Below, piece by piece: positions 16,372-24,933 of a DNA stretch of 64,000 nt (within the stretch, counting starts at the first letter, position 1; each line of letters opens with the position of its first letter). Made by a program: the position numbers and the translations under genes. The notes under the pieces are model-generated. The model ran no database searches and had not been told where the DNA came from. It worked only from the letters and a program-made list of their open reading frames with translations. The stretch is from Flavobacteriales bacterium (GTDB taxonomy: Bacteria > Bacteroidota > Bacteroidia > Flavobacteriales > Flavobacteriaceae). The DNA lies in the NCBI GenBank assembly GCA_020635875.1, contig JACJYY010000002.1, positions 248,001 to 312,000 of the forward strand. Direction: 5' to 3'.

Positions 16372-16442
16372 TTCTGCTGTAATTGAAAATGGCACAACGG
16401 GATTGACTAACGCCCATCCCTCTGAACACGTTCAGAAAATAG

Positions 16443-16493
16443 AAAATCCAAAAATGAAATTTCAAGCAAGCTTGATTTCGTTTTTGGATTTTT
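16443..16493. terminator. Long hairpin between the DUF721 fragment and tRNA-Val
   Basis: AAAATCCAAAAATGAAAT (16443-16460) can pair with ATTTCGTTTTTGGATTTT (16475-16492) around AAGCAAGCTT. The T run follows on the plus strand and an AT-rich run on the minus strand. It was probably the original terminator of the DUF721 gene, and on the other strand of the tRNA. A small inverted repeat CTGAACACGTTCAG lies at 16422-16435. Nothing else is recognisable in 16372-16503. Confidence 0.65.
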
Positions 16494-16503
16494 TATTTAT
16501 TAG

Positions 16504-16578
16504 TGGGCGATGAGGGATTCGAACCCCCGACCCTCTGGGTGTAAACCAGATGCTCTGAACCAACTGAGCTAATCGCCC
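16504..16578 (-). tRNA. tRNA-Val (TAC anticodon)
   Basis: A 75-base cloverleaf on the minus strand. The acceptor strands are GGGCGAT and ATCGCCC with discriminator A. The anticodon arm is TCTGG-TTTACAC-CCAGA with anticodon TAC, and the T arm contains GGTTCGAATCC. The CCA end is not encoded. Confidence 0.95.
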
Positions 16579-16612
16579 GAATGCGGGAGCAAATATACAC
16601 AAACTTTTAGTC

Positions 16613-17848
16613 TTAACAAGATATTTTTGATAAAAAATCGCCTACCACAAAAGTACTACCTCCAATATAAATAAAATCATCCGAATGAGCAGCTTTCAAT
16701 GCTAACTCATACGCCTCAGGTACAGCACCAACGACCTCACCCGACAATCCATAAATCTCGGCTTTTTCTTTCAAGGTAATCGCAGGCAAACCTCTTTTTA
16801 TAGCTGGTTTTGTAAAATAATAATAGGCATCCTTTGGCAACAGCGGCAATATAGAATCTAAGTCCTTATCATCTACCATCCCAAAAACTATATAAAGCTT
16901 TTGATAATCTGTTTTTTTTATTTGATTCATAACAACAGATAACCCTTCTTTATTATGAGCCGTATCGCAAATAACTAGCGGCGACTTTTGAACCAATTGC
17001 CACCTTCCTTGCAAACCCGTATTTTCAACTACCTTATTCAAACCTTTAATAAGATTTGTTTCAGAAATTTCAAATATTTTTTTCTCGTTTAAAACCTGAA
17101 CAGATTGAATCACAGCTTTGCAATTTTGCTGTTGATAATCTCCTTTCAAATCACATGTGTATAGTTTAGACACCAAATCACTCGCCCAATATATTGGCGC
17201 AAGCTCTTGATTTGCTTTGGCTAAAAAAACTGGTTTAGTTTCCGTTGTGTATTCACTTACAACTACTGGGGTCTTTTTTTTGATTACACCAGCCTTTTCA
17301 AAAGCAATTTTTTCATACGTATCTCCTAAAAAATTCATGTGATCCATTCCTATATTAGTAATAACCGACAACTCTGGAGTGATAATATTGGTCGCATCTA
17401 AACGACCTCCTAAACCAACTTCTACAACGGCTACGTCCACTTTTTGTTCTAAAAAATACTGGAAAGCTAGACCAACTGTCATTTCAAAAAAACTCAAATG
17501 ATTTTGCTCAAAAAAAGCTTTATGTTGTGCCACAAATTGAACAATGTAAGATTCGGATATTTCTTTACCATCAATCTTTATTCGCTCTCTAAAATCAATA
17601 AGATGTGGTGAAGTGTACAAACCTACTTTATAGCCCGATTCTTGTAAGACAGATGACAACATATGCGACACAGACCCTTTGCCATTGGTTCCTGCCACAT
17701 GAATAAACTTAATTTTTTTATGCGGATTTCCTAAATAATCAACCAACTTAGTAACGTTAGTCAAATCGGCCTTGTATGCTACTTTACCCTGTAATTGATA
17801 CACGGGTAATTGTGCAAACAACCAATCTAATGTATCTTGATATGTCAA
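16613..17848 (-). CDS. folC: Dihydrofolate synthase / folylpolyglutamate synthase FolC
   Basis: Mur-ligase-related enzyme that adds glutamate to dihydropteroate and to folates. The 411 residues carry HVAGTNGKGSVSHMLSSVL (P-loop, about residue 50), GLYTSPHLIDFRERI, GLGGRLDATNII and DTAHNKEGL in the C-terminal domain. The start appears to be a TTG at 17848 (TTG ACA TAT CAA GAT): translation from there gives the usual family beginning TYQDTLDWLFAQLP and no ATG is available in frame. It is the last gene of the nhaD-exbB-exbD-tonB-folC run, 9 bases after tonB. A pabB gene for the same pathway is at 61 kb. Confidence 0.96.
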   Translation of the reverse strand: MTYQDTLDWLFAQLPVYQLQGKVAYKADLTNVTKLVDYLGNPHKKIKFIHVAGTNGKGSVSHMLSSVLQESGYKVGLYTSPHLIDFRERIKIDGKEISESYIVQFVAQHKAFFEQNHLSFFEMTVGLAFQYFLEQKVDVAVVEVGLGGRLDATNIITPELSVITNIGMDHMNFLGDTYEKIAFEKAGVIKKKTPVVVSEYTTETKPVFLAKANQELAPIYWASDLVSKLYTCDLKGDYQQQNCKAVIQSVQVLNEKKIFEISETNLIKGLNKVVENTGLQGRWQLVQKSPLVICDTAHNKEGLSVVMNQIKKTDYQKLYIVFGMVDDKDLDSILPLLPKDAYYYFTKPAIKRGLPAITLKEKAEIYGLSGEVVGAVPEAYELALKAAHSDDFIYIGGSTFVVGDFLSKISC

Positions 17849-17857
17849 AACAATGAT

Positions 17858-18691
17858 TTAACCTAACTTGAAATTAACCACGATAAACCCAACTTGGATT
17901 TTTGGTGCATTGGTATCAGGATGCCAATTGAAAGTTTTAGCTGTTTTAATAGCGGCTTCAATCAAGCAAGGCGCCGAGTTATCCGTTCCCTTTGATTGTC
18001 TGGCTTTTATCACTTCACCTGATTGATTTACCCATATCTGAACAACCACCTTGCCTTGCTCATCACAATTCGGCTTTACAACACTTTGAGTGGATAACTT
18101 TCGACCATTTAGTCCCCAACTATTACCATTTCCTAATCCAGTCCCTTGTCCACTTCCGTGATAAACACTAGAATATAAACTTCCGTCAATACTTCCTTTA
18201 TCCCCGCCTGATTGATCATTTCCTTCTCCTTCCGCTTTCTTACCATCTGCTTTTGGCCCATTGATTAAACTACTCAAAGCATCTGTTGTCTTTTTGGAAG
18301 GTGTCGGTTCAGGAACTTGTTCAACTTTAGGTTTAGGCTTTACTTCTTCTGGCTTTGGCTTATTTTCTTTAGGTTTTTCTTCCTTTATTGGTTTTGAACG
18401 AACCACTGGAGCCTCTTCTACCTCCTGAGTCACTATTTCTTCTTCAGGAACCTCATCCATAATTTCCTCTTGCACCTCCTCCGTAATTTCTGGTTCAGAA
18501 GCAATTGGCTCTGTAGGTTGAACATCCCCATAACCTGTATCCATCGTTCCAAAATTTACAGCAATACCATTTTCCAGAGGTGGATCCAAATATTTGAGAC
18601 CAACAAACAAAAACAAAATAAACATCACTATAAAAAGCACAGTGCTAATTATAAATGATTTACGTTCATATTTTGTTTTTAAAAAATCCAT
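17858..18691 (-). CDS. TonB-family energy transducer
   Basis: Links the inner-membrane proton motor ExbB/ExbD to TonB-dependent outer-membrane receptors. The 277 residues comprise a short cytoplasmic start, one membrane segment (about 14-31), a long periplasmic spacer rich in Glu, Pro and Lys (about 55-140), a Gly-rich stretch, and a C-terminal TonB domain with VVVQIWVNQSGEVIKARQSKG and a hydrophobic end. It lies 2 bases after exbD. Confidence 0.93.
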   Translation of the reverse strand: MDFLKTKYERKSFIISTVLFIVMFILFLFVGLKYLDPPLENGIAVNFGTMDTGYGDVQPTEPIASEPEITEEVQEEIMDEVPEEEIVTQEVEEAPVVRSKPIKEEKPKENKPKPEEVKPKPKVEQVPEPTPSKKTTDALSSLINGPKADGKKAEGEGNDQSGGDKGSIDGSLYSSVYHGSGQGTGLGNGNSWGLNGRKLSTQSVVKPNCDEQGKVVVQIWVNQSGEVIKARQSKGTDNSAPCLIEAAIKTAKTFNWHPDTNAPKIQVGFIVVNFKLG

Positions 18692-18693
18692 AT

Positions 18694-19086
18694 CTATTGA
18701 GGTCTAACAGCTAAAACGGTTTTGAGTTGGTTTCTATTGGCTATATCTAAAACAAAAACAACTTTTTCTACAGGTACGCCTTCTTCTGCCCTAACTATGA
18801 TCGATCTATTTTCATTTCCTTCAAGCACCGACAGCAATTGATTTTCAAGCGCTAATTCATCTACTTTAGTCTTATCTATATAAAAAATCATATTCTTATC
18901 AATGCTTACCGCAACACTCCTATTGCTATCTGTTTTACCTTTCGCTTTAGGCAAAACCAAATCAAGTGCGTTAGTAGTAACCATAGTAGAAGTAATCATA
19001 AAAAATATCAACAACAAGAAAACTATATCCGTCATTGAGGACATATTAAAATCTGGAGATACTTTATTTCTTCCTCTAAAATTCAT
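18694..19086 (-). CDS. exbD: ExbD/TolR biopolymer transport protein
   Basis: Partner of ExbB in the proton-driven motor that energises TonB. The 130 residues have a single N-terminal membrane segment with the conserved Asp (D20 in MTDIVFLLLIFFMIT) and a periplasmic domain with SIDKNMIFYIDK and VFVLDIANR. It starts 5 bases after exbB ends. Confidence 0.94.
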   Translation of the reverse strand: MNFRGRNKVSPDFNMSSMTDIVFLLLIFFMITSTMVTTNALDLVLPKAKGKTDSNRSVAVSIDKNMIFYIDKTKVDELALENQLLSVLEGNENRSIIVRAEEGVPVEKVVFVLDIANRNQLKTVLAVRPQ

Positions 19087-19091
19087 ATCAA

Positions 19092-19805
19092 TTAGGTTGG
19101 TTCATTTAACAAATCCAAGAACTCTACAGCACTCGATTCCATTTGATTAACCACTTTATTTGTTTTTACCACCAAGTGATTATAACCCATATACGCTATC
19201 ACCCCGACAACTAAACCCACAACCGTTGTGGTCATGGCTATATAAATTCCTTCCGACAAGGCTCCTACTTCTACTTGTCCTCCTGCAGATGCCATTTCGT
19301 GAAAAGCCAAAATCATTCCAATTACAGTCCCTAAAAATCCTATCATTGGTCCTGCTCCCGAAATGGTGGCTAACATACTAATGTTCTTTTCTAATTTATA
19401 GATTTCTAGTTTACCTGCATTTTCGATAGCGGTATTGATGTCTTCTAACGGTTTACCAATTCGAGAGATACCTTTTTCGGTCATTCTAGCAACTGGAGAA
19501 TCTATCTGTTGACATAATATTTTGGCTGCGTTTATTCTGCCTTCAACAATATTATCGCGAATCTGATTCATAAAATTAGTATCTATCTTGGATGCAGCCT
19601 GTATAGCGAATAATCTTTCGAAATAAACATACAATGCTCCAAACAATAGTAGCAACAAAACAATCATGATAATATTTGCTCCAAGCCCTCCACTAAACAG
19701 TAAATCCATAATGGAAAGCGTTTTTTCTACGGGTTGATCTTCCAGCAAAACACTTCCTGCATTTAATGCTTCAGCTGTCTCAAATGATTCAATTTGATCT
19801 TGCAT
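19092..19805 (-). CDS. exbB: ExbB/TolQ/MotA proton channel protein
   Basis: Proton-channel subunit of the TonB motor. The 237 residues contain three membrane segments: about 36-60, then a pair including ATISGAGPMIGFLGTVIGMILAF and the GIYIAMTTTVVGLVVGVIAYMGYN block typical of MotA/TolQ/ExbB. The N-terminal 25 residues are hydrophilic. It lies between nhaD and exbD with very short gaps, so a single transcript is likely. Confidence 0.94.
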   Translation of the reverse strand: MQDQIESFETAEALNAGSVLLEDQPVEKTLSIMDLLFSGGLGANIIMIVLLLLLFGALYVYFERLFAIQAASKIDTNFMNQIRDNIVEGRINAAKILCQQIDSPVARMTEKGISRIGKPLEDINTAIENAGKLEIYKLEKNISMLATISGAGPMIGFLGTVIGMILAFHEMASAGGQVEVGALSEGIYIAMTTTVVGLVVGVIAYMGYNHLVVKTNKVVNQMESSAVEFLDLLNEPT

Positions 19806-19817
19806 ATTTTCTATTAT

Positions 19818-21197
19818 TTATAAAATTAAATTTTTCAACAAAACAAAGGCAACTCCTCCTGCAAAGAATCCTAGAAAAGCCAACCAAGTTATCTTTTTTA
19901 CATACCAAATAAAATCTATCTTTTCCATTCCCATTGCTGCAACACCTGCTGCTGAACCTATAATCAACAAACTACCTCCATTACCCGCTGAATACGCAAT
20001 AAAATGCCACACCCAATTGTCTAGCTCAAACGAATACATTCCGATTGATGCTGCTACTAATGGCACATTATCAATAACTGCAGATAGTATACCTAACAAA
20101 AATACAACAACTTCCATGCTTGGAATAGCATTTGACATACTTTCTGCCCCATATCGCAGTGTCCCTATTGATTCTCCATTAATAGTACCAAATACTAACG
20201 ATTCCATAGCTGCTACCGCCATTAAAATCCCTAAGAAAAATAAGATACTAGAAAACTCTATCCTAGATAGTGCTTTATGTGCCGAATACAAATGACGTCT
20301 TGAATTATCAAAATCCTCCTCTGGATGTATATATTCTGAAACCAACCAAACCACAGACAAACTCAACATCATTCCGATATAAGGAGGTAAATGTGTTACC
20401 GTCTTAAAAATAGGCACAAAAGCGATTGCTCCTAAGCCTAAATACAACATGGTTTTACTACTTAATAATCGCTCCTCTTCTTTTATTTCTGAAGTAGTTT
20501 CTTCAAAATCAACATTCCCTTTAAATATCTTCATTCTTGAAGCTACAATAAATGGTACTATAAAACATATAACAGCAGGAATAAACACATGTGACATTAA
20601 CCCTCCTGGTGAAACTTTCTTGGCGATCCAAAGCATTGTTGTGGTTACATCTCCTATAGGAGACCAAGCTCCACCAGCATTAGCCGCAATAACAATCATA
20701 GAAGCGTACCAAATGCGCTCTTTCTTTTCACTAAAAATCTTCCTCAACAAGGTCAATAGTACTATAGTGGCTGTTAAATTATCAATTATTGCTGATAAAG
20801 CGAAAGCCAAAATTCCTAAAATCCATAATAACTTCACTTTGCTATGAGTTGTAACCATGTCTTTCAGCACTTGGAATCCCCTATGCAAATCGACCAACTC
20901 CACAATGGTCATAGCACCTATTAAGAAGATTAATATCTCCGCCACTTTTGACAAATGATGCATCAATACCGCATGAAAGCCATGTTCTTGATGATGAACA
21001 TCCTCACCTGTTATAGCAAACACATTACCATAATCATCTATCACACTAAACCATCCCTGTTGAAACCCAATAGACAATAATGCCCACATTAAAGCAGCCA
21101 TTAAGAGTGCAGGAACCGTTTTATCCAAACGCAATGGATGCTCAAGCGTTATTGATATATAACCAATTACAAATATTAATATTAAAAGTGTTACCAT
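19818..21197 (-). CDS. nhaD: NhaD-type Na+/H+ antiporter
   Basis: Polytopic inner-membrane sodium/proton antiporter of the ion-transporter superfamily. The 459 residues are almost wholly hydrophobic, with about 11-12 membrane segments. Family blocks include ALSAIIDNLTATIVLLTLL, IVIAANAGGAWSPIGDVTTTMLW, LSAVIDNVPLVAASIGMY and YSAGNGGSLLIIGSAAGVAAM. NhaD proteins are frequent in marine bacteria. It is the first gene of the run with exbB, exbD and tonB, so sodium extrusion and TonB energising may be co-expressed. Confidence 0.93.
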   Translation of the reverse strand: MVTLLILIFVIGYISITLEHPLRLDKTVPALLMAALMWALLSIGFQQGWFSVIDDYGNVFAITGEDVHHQEHGFHAVLMHHLSKVAEILIFLIGAMTIVELVDLHRGFQVLKDMVTTHSKVKLLWILGILAFALSAIIDNLTATIVLLTLLRKIFSEKKERIWYASMIVIAANAGGAWSPIGDVTTTMLWIAKKVSPGGLMSHVFIPAVICFIVPFIVASRMKIFKGNVDFEETTSEIKEEERLLSSKTMLYLGLGAIAFVPIFKTVTHLPPYIGMMLSLSVVWLVSEYIHPEEDFDNSRRHLYSAHKALSRIEFSSILFFLGILMAVAAMESLVFGTINGESIGTLRYGAESMSNAIPSMEVVVFLLGILSAVIDNVPLVAASIGMYSFELDNWVWHFIAYSAGNGGSLLIIGSAAGVAAMGMEKIDFIWYVKKITWLAFLGFFAGGVAFVLLKNLIL

Positions 21198-21239
21198 AAT
21201 TATTCTAAATTCTGTTTAAATTTTATTTTTCGCTGCCGA

Positions 21240-21247
21240 CAAAGATA
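21240..21247 (-). promoter_or_regulatory. -7 element upstream of nhaD
   Basis: TATCTTTG on the minus strand, 43 bases before the nhaD ATG. A TTTG is present at 21265-21262, but with a short spacer of 14. Confidence 0.45.
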
Positions 21248-21319
21248 ATGATTTAACAAGACAAATATTCTTGTAGAAATTAAAAAACATTTACTAAAAT
21301 CAGTTGTTTTTTATCCATA

Positions 21320-21353
21320 AAAAAAGGACTAACATATACATGTTAATCCTTTT
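21320..21353 (-). terminator. Terminator downstream of the ABC-F gene and tRNA-like remnant
   Basis: On the minus strand AAAAGGATTAACAT, a short loop and ATGTTAGTCCTTTTTTT form a hairpin with a T tract. It ends leftward transcription before nhaD. Confidence 0.75.
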
Positions 21354-21363
21354 GAATTAAAAG

Positions 21364-21390
21364 AGCCGATAGAGGGACTCGAACCCACGA
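21364..21390 (-). pseudogene. tRNA 3'-end remnant (T arm and acceptor strand)
   Basis: The minus strand reads GTGGGTTCGAGTCCCTC followed by TATCGGC, which looks like the T arm and 3' acceptor strand of a tRNA, and a terminator follows. I find no matching 5' acceptor (GCCGATA), D arm or anticodon arm in the 85 bases upstream before the ABC-F stop, and one T-stem pair is a mismatch. It is best read as a leftover of a tRNA gene or of an integration event. The inverted repeat AGCAACTC...CATTGCT beside it (about 21400-21419) is unexplained. Confidence 0.4.
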
Positions 21391-21476
21391 AATAATTTTA
21401 GCAACTCTTGTTCATTGCTCATCCCGCCAACTTAGGTTTTTTCAACTTTTCCCAAACCTTTGAACTTGATCTGTTT

Positions 21477-23390
21477 TTACATGCTACCCAACTCCTCTTG
21501 AACTTCTTCCCAACTCTGCATGAGTTGATCCAATTCTTGTTGTTTCTTTTCGTAGTTTTTATAAAATTCTGCTTCATTTACTCCTTCATCAAGACCTGCT
21601 GCTAGACTCACATTGTACTCAGCTAACTTGCCTTCCAGTGTGCTGATTTGAGATTCTATCTTACTGAGTCTGTTTCTCAAACTTTTCTCTTTTTTTTGAT
21701 TTTCGTAGGTTTGTTTATTATCAACCTTTTCTTTTATTGCCTCTTTCTTCTCAATATCTTTTTTTTCAACAGCACGCATATCATCTAAATTACGTTGCTC
21801 CAAGAAGTAATTGATATCTCCTAAATACTCTTTGATCTTCTGATCTTTAAATTCGTACACAATATTAGACATCCCCTGCAAGAAATCCCTGTCGTGAGAA
21901 ACCAGCAACAATGTCCCTTCAAACTTTTGCAATGCTGCTTTTAACACATTCTTAGACTTAATATCCAAGTGATTGGTTGGCTCATCCATCACCAATACAT
22001 TAATAGGCTGTAACAACAACTTACATAAGGCTAAACGATTTCTTTCTCCGCCGGAGAGCACCTTAACTTTCTTTTCTACATCATCTCCTCTAAATAAAAA
22101 AGCACCTAACATGTCCCTAACCTTGATACGATTAGCATCAGTCGCTGCCTCTAACATGGTGTCCAAAAGAGTCAACTCTCCATTCAAATATTCGGCTTGA
22201 TTCTGTGCAAAGTACCCTAACTGAACGTTGTGCCCCAGTTTTATAGAACCTTCATATTTAAACTCATTAACTATCGCCTTCATAAAAGTAGACTTCCCTT
22301 GTCCGTTTTGCCCCACAAAAGCAATCTTACTACCTCGTTCCACTAGGAATGAAATATCCTTTAACACTTTATGATCTCCATAGCTTTTAGAAACATGTTC
22401 TGCCTCAATAACAACTTTGCCTGGTGTTCGAGATACAGGAAAAGAAATATTCATTACAGAATTATCATCCTCATCTACTTCAATGCGTTCAACCTTGTCC
22501 AATTTTTTAATTAACGATTGCGCCATCGAAGCTTTAGATGCTTTTGCTCTAAACTTCTCAATCAGTTTTTCTGTTTCTTCTATCTTTTTTTGTTGATTTT
22601 TCTGAGTAGCCAATTGCTTCTCCCTAATCTCATGTCGCAATTCGAGATACTGACTATAGGGTTTGTTAAAATCGTACGCTTTCCCTAGTGAAATTTCAAT
22701 GGTACGATTGGTTACATTGTCTAAAAACATCTTATCGTGTGAGACGATAACTACCACTCCTGGATAATTCTTCAAAAAATTCTCTAACCAAATAATTGAC
22801 TCAATATCTAAGTGATTGGTAGGTTCATCTAATAACAAAATGTCATTTTGCTGTAGCAATAATTTAGCTAATTCAATACGCATGCGCCACCCCCCAGAAA
22901 ACGTTTCTGTCAACTTCTCAAAATCTTCTCGCTTAAATCCTAACCCTAATAATATTTTTTCTGTTTCACCTACGTAATTATACCCTCCTAACAATTCATA
23001 CCGATGGGTCAAATCACTCAAATCTTCAATCAACTGATGATAGGATTCGGATTCGTAATCAGTACGTATCGCCAGTTGATTGTTAATTTCTTCTAACTCA
23101 CGTTCGACTTTTTTGATATCCACAAAAGCCTCATAAGATTCTTCAAGAACTGTCCTTCCCTTTTCAAAATCTATATCTTGTCTCAAAAAACCAATTGTAG
23201 CCTCCTTTTCTGTAGAAATCGTACCAGAGTCGGGCTCAAAATCTCTAGCCAACATTTTAAGCATGGTAGACTTTCCTGCACCATTCTTACCTACTAATCC
23301 CACTCGGTCTCCTGCTCCTAGTCGAAAGGTCACTTCCTCAAACAAATAGGTTCCTCCAAACGAAACCGACAAATCATGAATATTTAACAT
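21477..23390 (-). CDS. ABC-F family ATPase (translation/ribosome-associated type)
   Basis: Soluble protein of 637 residues with two ABC cassettes and no membrane segment, as in EttA/Uup/YheS-type ABC-F factors that act on ribosomes. First cassette: GKNGAGKST and the signature FSGGWRMRIELAKLL. Second cassette: GQNGQGKST and LSGGERNRLALCKLL. The linker between them is charged and helical (KKIEETEKLIEKFRAKASKASMAQSLIKKL), and the C-terminus is a coiled coil (about residues 540-637). The ATG at 23390 (MLNIHDLSVSFGG) is chosen because the longer open frame runs across the divergent promoter region. I do not see enough to assign a subgroup. Confidence 0.93.
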   Translation of the reverse strand: MLNIHDLSVSFGGTYLFEEVTFRLGAGDRVGLVGKNGAGKSTMLKMLARDFEPDSGTISTEKEATIGFLRQDIDFEKGRTVLEESYEAFVDIKKVERELEEINNQLAIRTDYESESYHQLIEDLSDLTHRYELLGGYNYVGETEKILLGLGFKREDFEKLTETFSGGWRMRIELAKLLLQQNDILLLDEPTNHLDIESIIWLENFLKNYPGVVVIVSHDKMFLDNVTNRTIEISLGKAYDFNKPYSQYLELRHEIREKQLATQKNQQKKIEETEKLIEKFRAKASKASMAQSLIKKLDKVERIEVDEDDNSVMNISFPVSRTPGKVVIEAEHVSKSYGDHKVLKDISFLVERGSKIAFVGQNGQGKSTFMKAIVNEFKYEGSIKLGHNVQLGYFAQNQAEYLNGELTLLDTMLEAATDANRIKVRDMLGAFLFRGDDVEKKVKVLSGGERNRLALCKLLLQPINVLVMDEPTNHLDIKSKNVLKAALQKFEGTLLLVSHDRDFLQGMSNIVYEFKDQKIKEYLGDINYFLEQRNLDDMRAVEKKDIEKKEAIKEKVDNKQTYENQKKEKSLRNRLSKIESQISTLEGKLAEYNVSLAAGLDEGVNEAEFYKNYEKKQQELDQLMQSWEEVQEELGSM

Positions 23391-23413
23391 GCTATTGTTA
23401 CTTTTATTACACG

Positions 23414-23421
23414 CAAAAATA
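23414..23421 (-). promoter_or_regulatory. -7 element upstream of the ABC-F gene
   Basis: TATTTTTG on the minus strand, 24 bases before the chosen ATG. This supports the shorter start. Confidence 0.45.
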
Positions 23422-23431
23422 GATATAATAC

Positions 23432-23439
23432 TACCTTTG
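23432..23439 (+). promoter_or_regulatory. -7 element upstream of the DUF983 gene
   Basis: TACCTTTG on the plus strand, 18 bases before the ATG at 23457. It is arranged back to back with the ABC-F promoter. Confidence 0.45.
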
Positions 23440-23456
23440 ACTAAATCATTGTGCAA

Positions 23457-23849
23457 ATGTTAAAAAAAGGATCTAAACTCTATAGTATTTTTACAGGAAC
23501 TTGTCCAAATTGTCAAGAGGAAAGCATGTACACACATGCCAACCCATACAACTTGACTAAATTGTTTAAAATGCATGACCATTGTTCCCAATGCACCACA
23601 AAATACAAAATTGAACCCTCCTTCTTTTTTGGTGCCATGTATATCAGTTATATGCTAGGCGTGGCTATTAGCGTGGCGGTTTTTATTATCAGTTATGTCT
23701 TTATCGGAACTTCGTTAAAAACATCATTTATACTAATAATGATCGCGATGGTTTTTGGTATGCCAATTTACATTCGGTTATCCAGAAATATTTGGATAAA
23801 CCTTTATATAAATTTTGGAGAAAATAAATACGTCAAAAAAAGCGTTTAA
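23457..23849 (+). CDS. DUF983 membrane protein
   Basis: Small protein of 130 residues and unknown function. It has two CxxC pairs (TCPNCQ and CSQCTTKY) that suggest a zinc ribbon, then FFFGAMYISYMLG and two hydrophobic segments (about 59-82 and 88-106). These features define the DUF983 family. The ATG is preferred over a GTG two codons upstream. The last 17 bases overlap the FAD oxidoreductase gene, tail to tail. Confidence 0.85.
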   Translation: MLKKGSKLYSIFTGTCPNCQEESMYTHANPYNLTKLFKMHDHCSQCTTKYKIEPSFFFGAMYISYMLGVAISVAVFIISYVFIGTSLKTSFILIMIAMVFGMPIYIRLSRNIWINLYINFGENKYVKKSV

Positions 23850-24870
23850 TATCAATCTCTACTGGTAAAGGCATCCCCTTTTCTATAAAATCAAAAAGAT
23901 TTTGAGACAAATAAGGACCTAACATAACCCCTCTCGTTCCTAAACCATTCAATAAATACACATTAGAAAATTTATCATGTTGACCAACCAGAGGTCTTCT
24001 ATCCCTAACCGTAGGACGAACTTCTGCCTTGTGTTCAACAACTTCAAAATCAACAGAAACGATAGCCTTAAGTTTTTCAATTAACTCATTCAACCCGTCA
24101 GATGTAGGCCTATTATCTTTATCTTTCCAGTTATACGTAGCGCCAACTCTAAACAAAGAATCACCCACTGGCATAACAAAAACACCTGCCTTTACTATTT
24201 TATCCAATTTTAATTCTGGTGCCTTAATTGTAATCACCTCTCCCTTAGTGCCATCTAATGGCAAGGTATTAAACAACGGATTAAAACGCATCGCATACCC
24301 CTCAGCAAATACAATCCTCTTAGCTTTGTAACCATTATACTCAACATATTCATTTGAGACCTTAAGAGAATTATAATCAAATGACTCGTTGATATAAGCT
24401 CCAGAATTTTTAAGCTCATCTATAGTATCATCGATCAAAGATGCTATATTCAGATAGCCTGTTTCAGACACCTCTCCAAAATAAAAGGGTGAAGAAATAA
24501 AATCGTAATTAGTCCTATTTAATTCTGTATTAAGGAATCGAGACAAAGAAACCTTGTCCGCGCTACTAAACCAATTATTTTGTTCTTCTACAGAAGCCAA
24601 CTTACGTAATATGGGTAACTCGAAGAGAAATTGCTTACTATACCTTGCTTCAATCCCTTTATAGAATTGTTGCAATAAATCAATCTGTTCTTCTGCCTTC
24701 CAAACTGTTGTAAAACGTTTTAGAATAACCGGATTTATCAAACCAGCCGCAACACGAGATGAATTCGTTTTTTTATCATCAATCACTAATATAGTTTTAC
24801 CATTTGCAACTGCAACATGCGAAAAACACATACCTCCTAATCCAAAACCTACAATTAAATAATCAACCAT
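23833..24870 (-). CDS. FAD-dependent oxidoreductase, D-amino-acid oxidase (DAO) family
   Basis: Flavoprotein of 345 residues. The N-terminal MVDYLIVGFGLGGMCFSHVAVANGKTILVIDD is the FAD-binding fold, and the C-terminal GLGTRGVMLGPYLSQNLFDFI is the other FAD contact. The overall pattern is that of the DAO/glycine-oxidase group; the substrate is unknown. The ATG at 24870 is used because the frame upstream starts only with TTG inside the gldN terminator. It follows gldN with a terminator between, so any co-expression with gldKLMN would be by read-through. Confidence 0.85.
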   Translation of the reverse strand: MVDYLIVGFGLGGMCFSHVAVANGKTILVIDDKKTNSSRVAAGLINPVILKRFTTVWKAEEQIDLLQQFYKGIEARYSKQFLFELPILRKLASVEEQNNWFSSADKVSLSRFLNTELNRTNYDFISSPFYFGEVSETGYLNIASLIDDTIDELKNSGAYINESFDYNSLKVSNEYVEYNGYKAKRIVFAEGYAMRFNPLFNTLPLDGTKGEVITIKAPELKLDKIVKAGVFVMPVGDSLFRVGATYNWKDKDNRPTSDGLNELIEKLKAIVSVDFEVVEHKAEVRPTVRDRRPLVGQHDKFSNVYLLNGLGTRGVMLGPYLSQNLFDFIEKGMPLPVEIDIKRFF

Positions 24871-24882
24871 ATTATTATACAA

Positions 24883-24916
24883 AAAAAGCTCTTATCAACT
24901 AAGATAAGAGCTTTTT
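24883..24916 (-). terminator. Terminator after gldN
   Basis: AAAAAGCTCTTATC (24883-24896) and GATAAGAGCTTTTT (24903-24916) form a 14-bp hairpin. It ends the gldKLMN transcript 18 bases after the gldN stop and abuts the next gene. Confidence 0.85.
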
Positions 24917-24933
24917 AATAAGTTATACTATTA

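Noticed and set aside
16268..16465. A 65-residue open frame on the minus strand opposite the DUF721 fragment
   Set aside because: It is a shadow of the duplicated gene fragment and crosses the terminator hairpin; there is no family resemblance.
21364..21450. A complete tRNA gene on the minus strand upstream of nhaD
   Set aside because: Only the T arm and 3' acceptor strand fit. No complementary 5' acceptor, D arm or anticodon arm could be found before the ABC-F stop, and the T stem has a mismatch.
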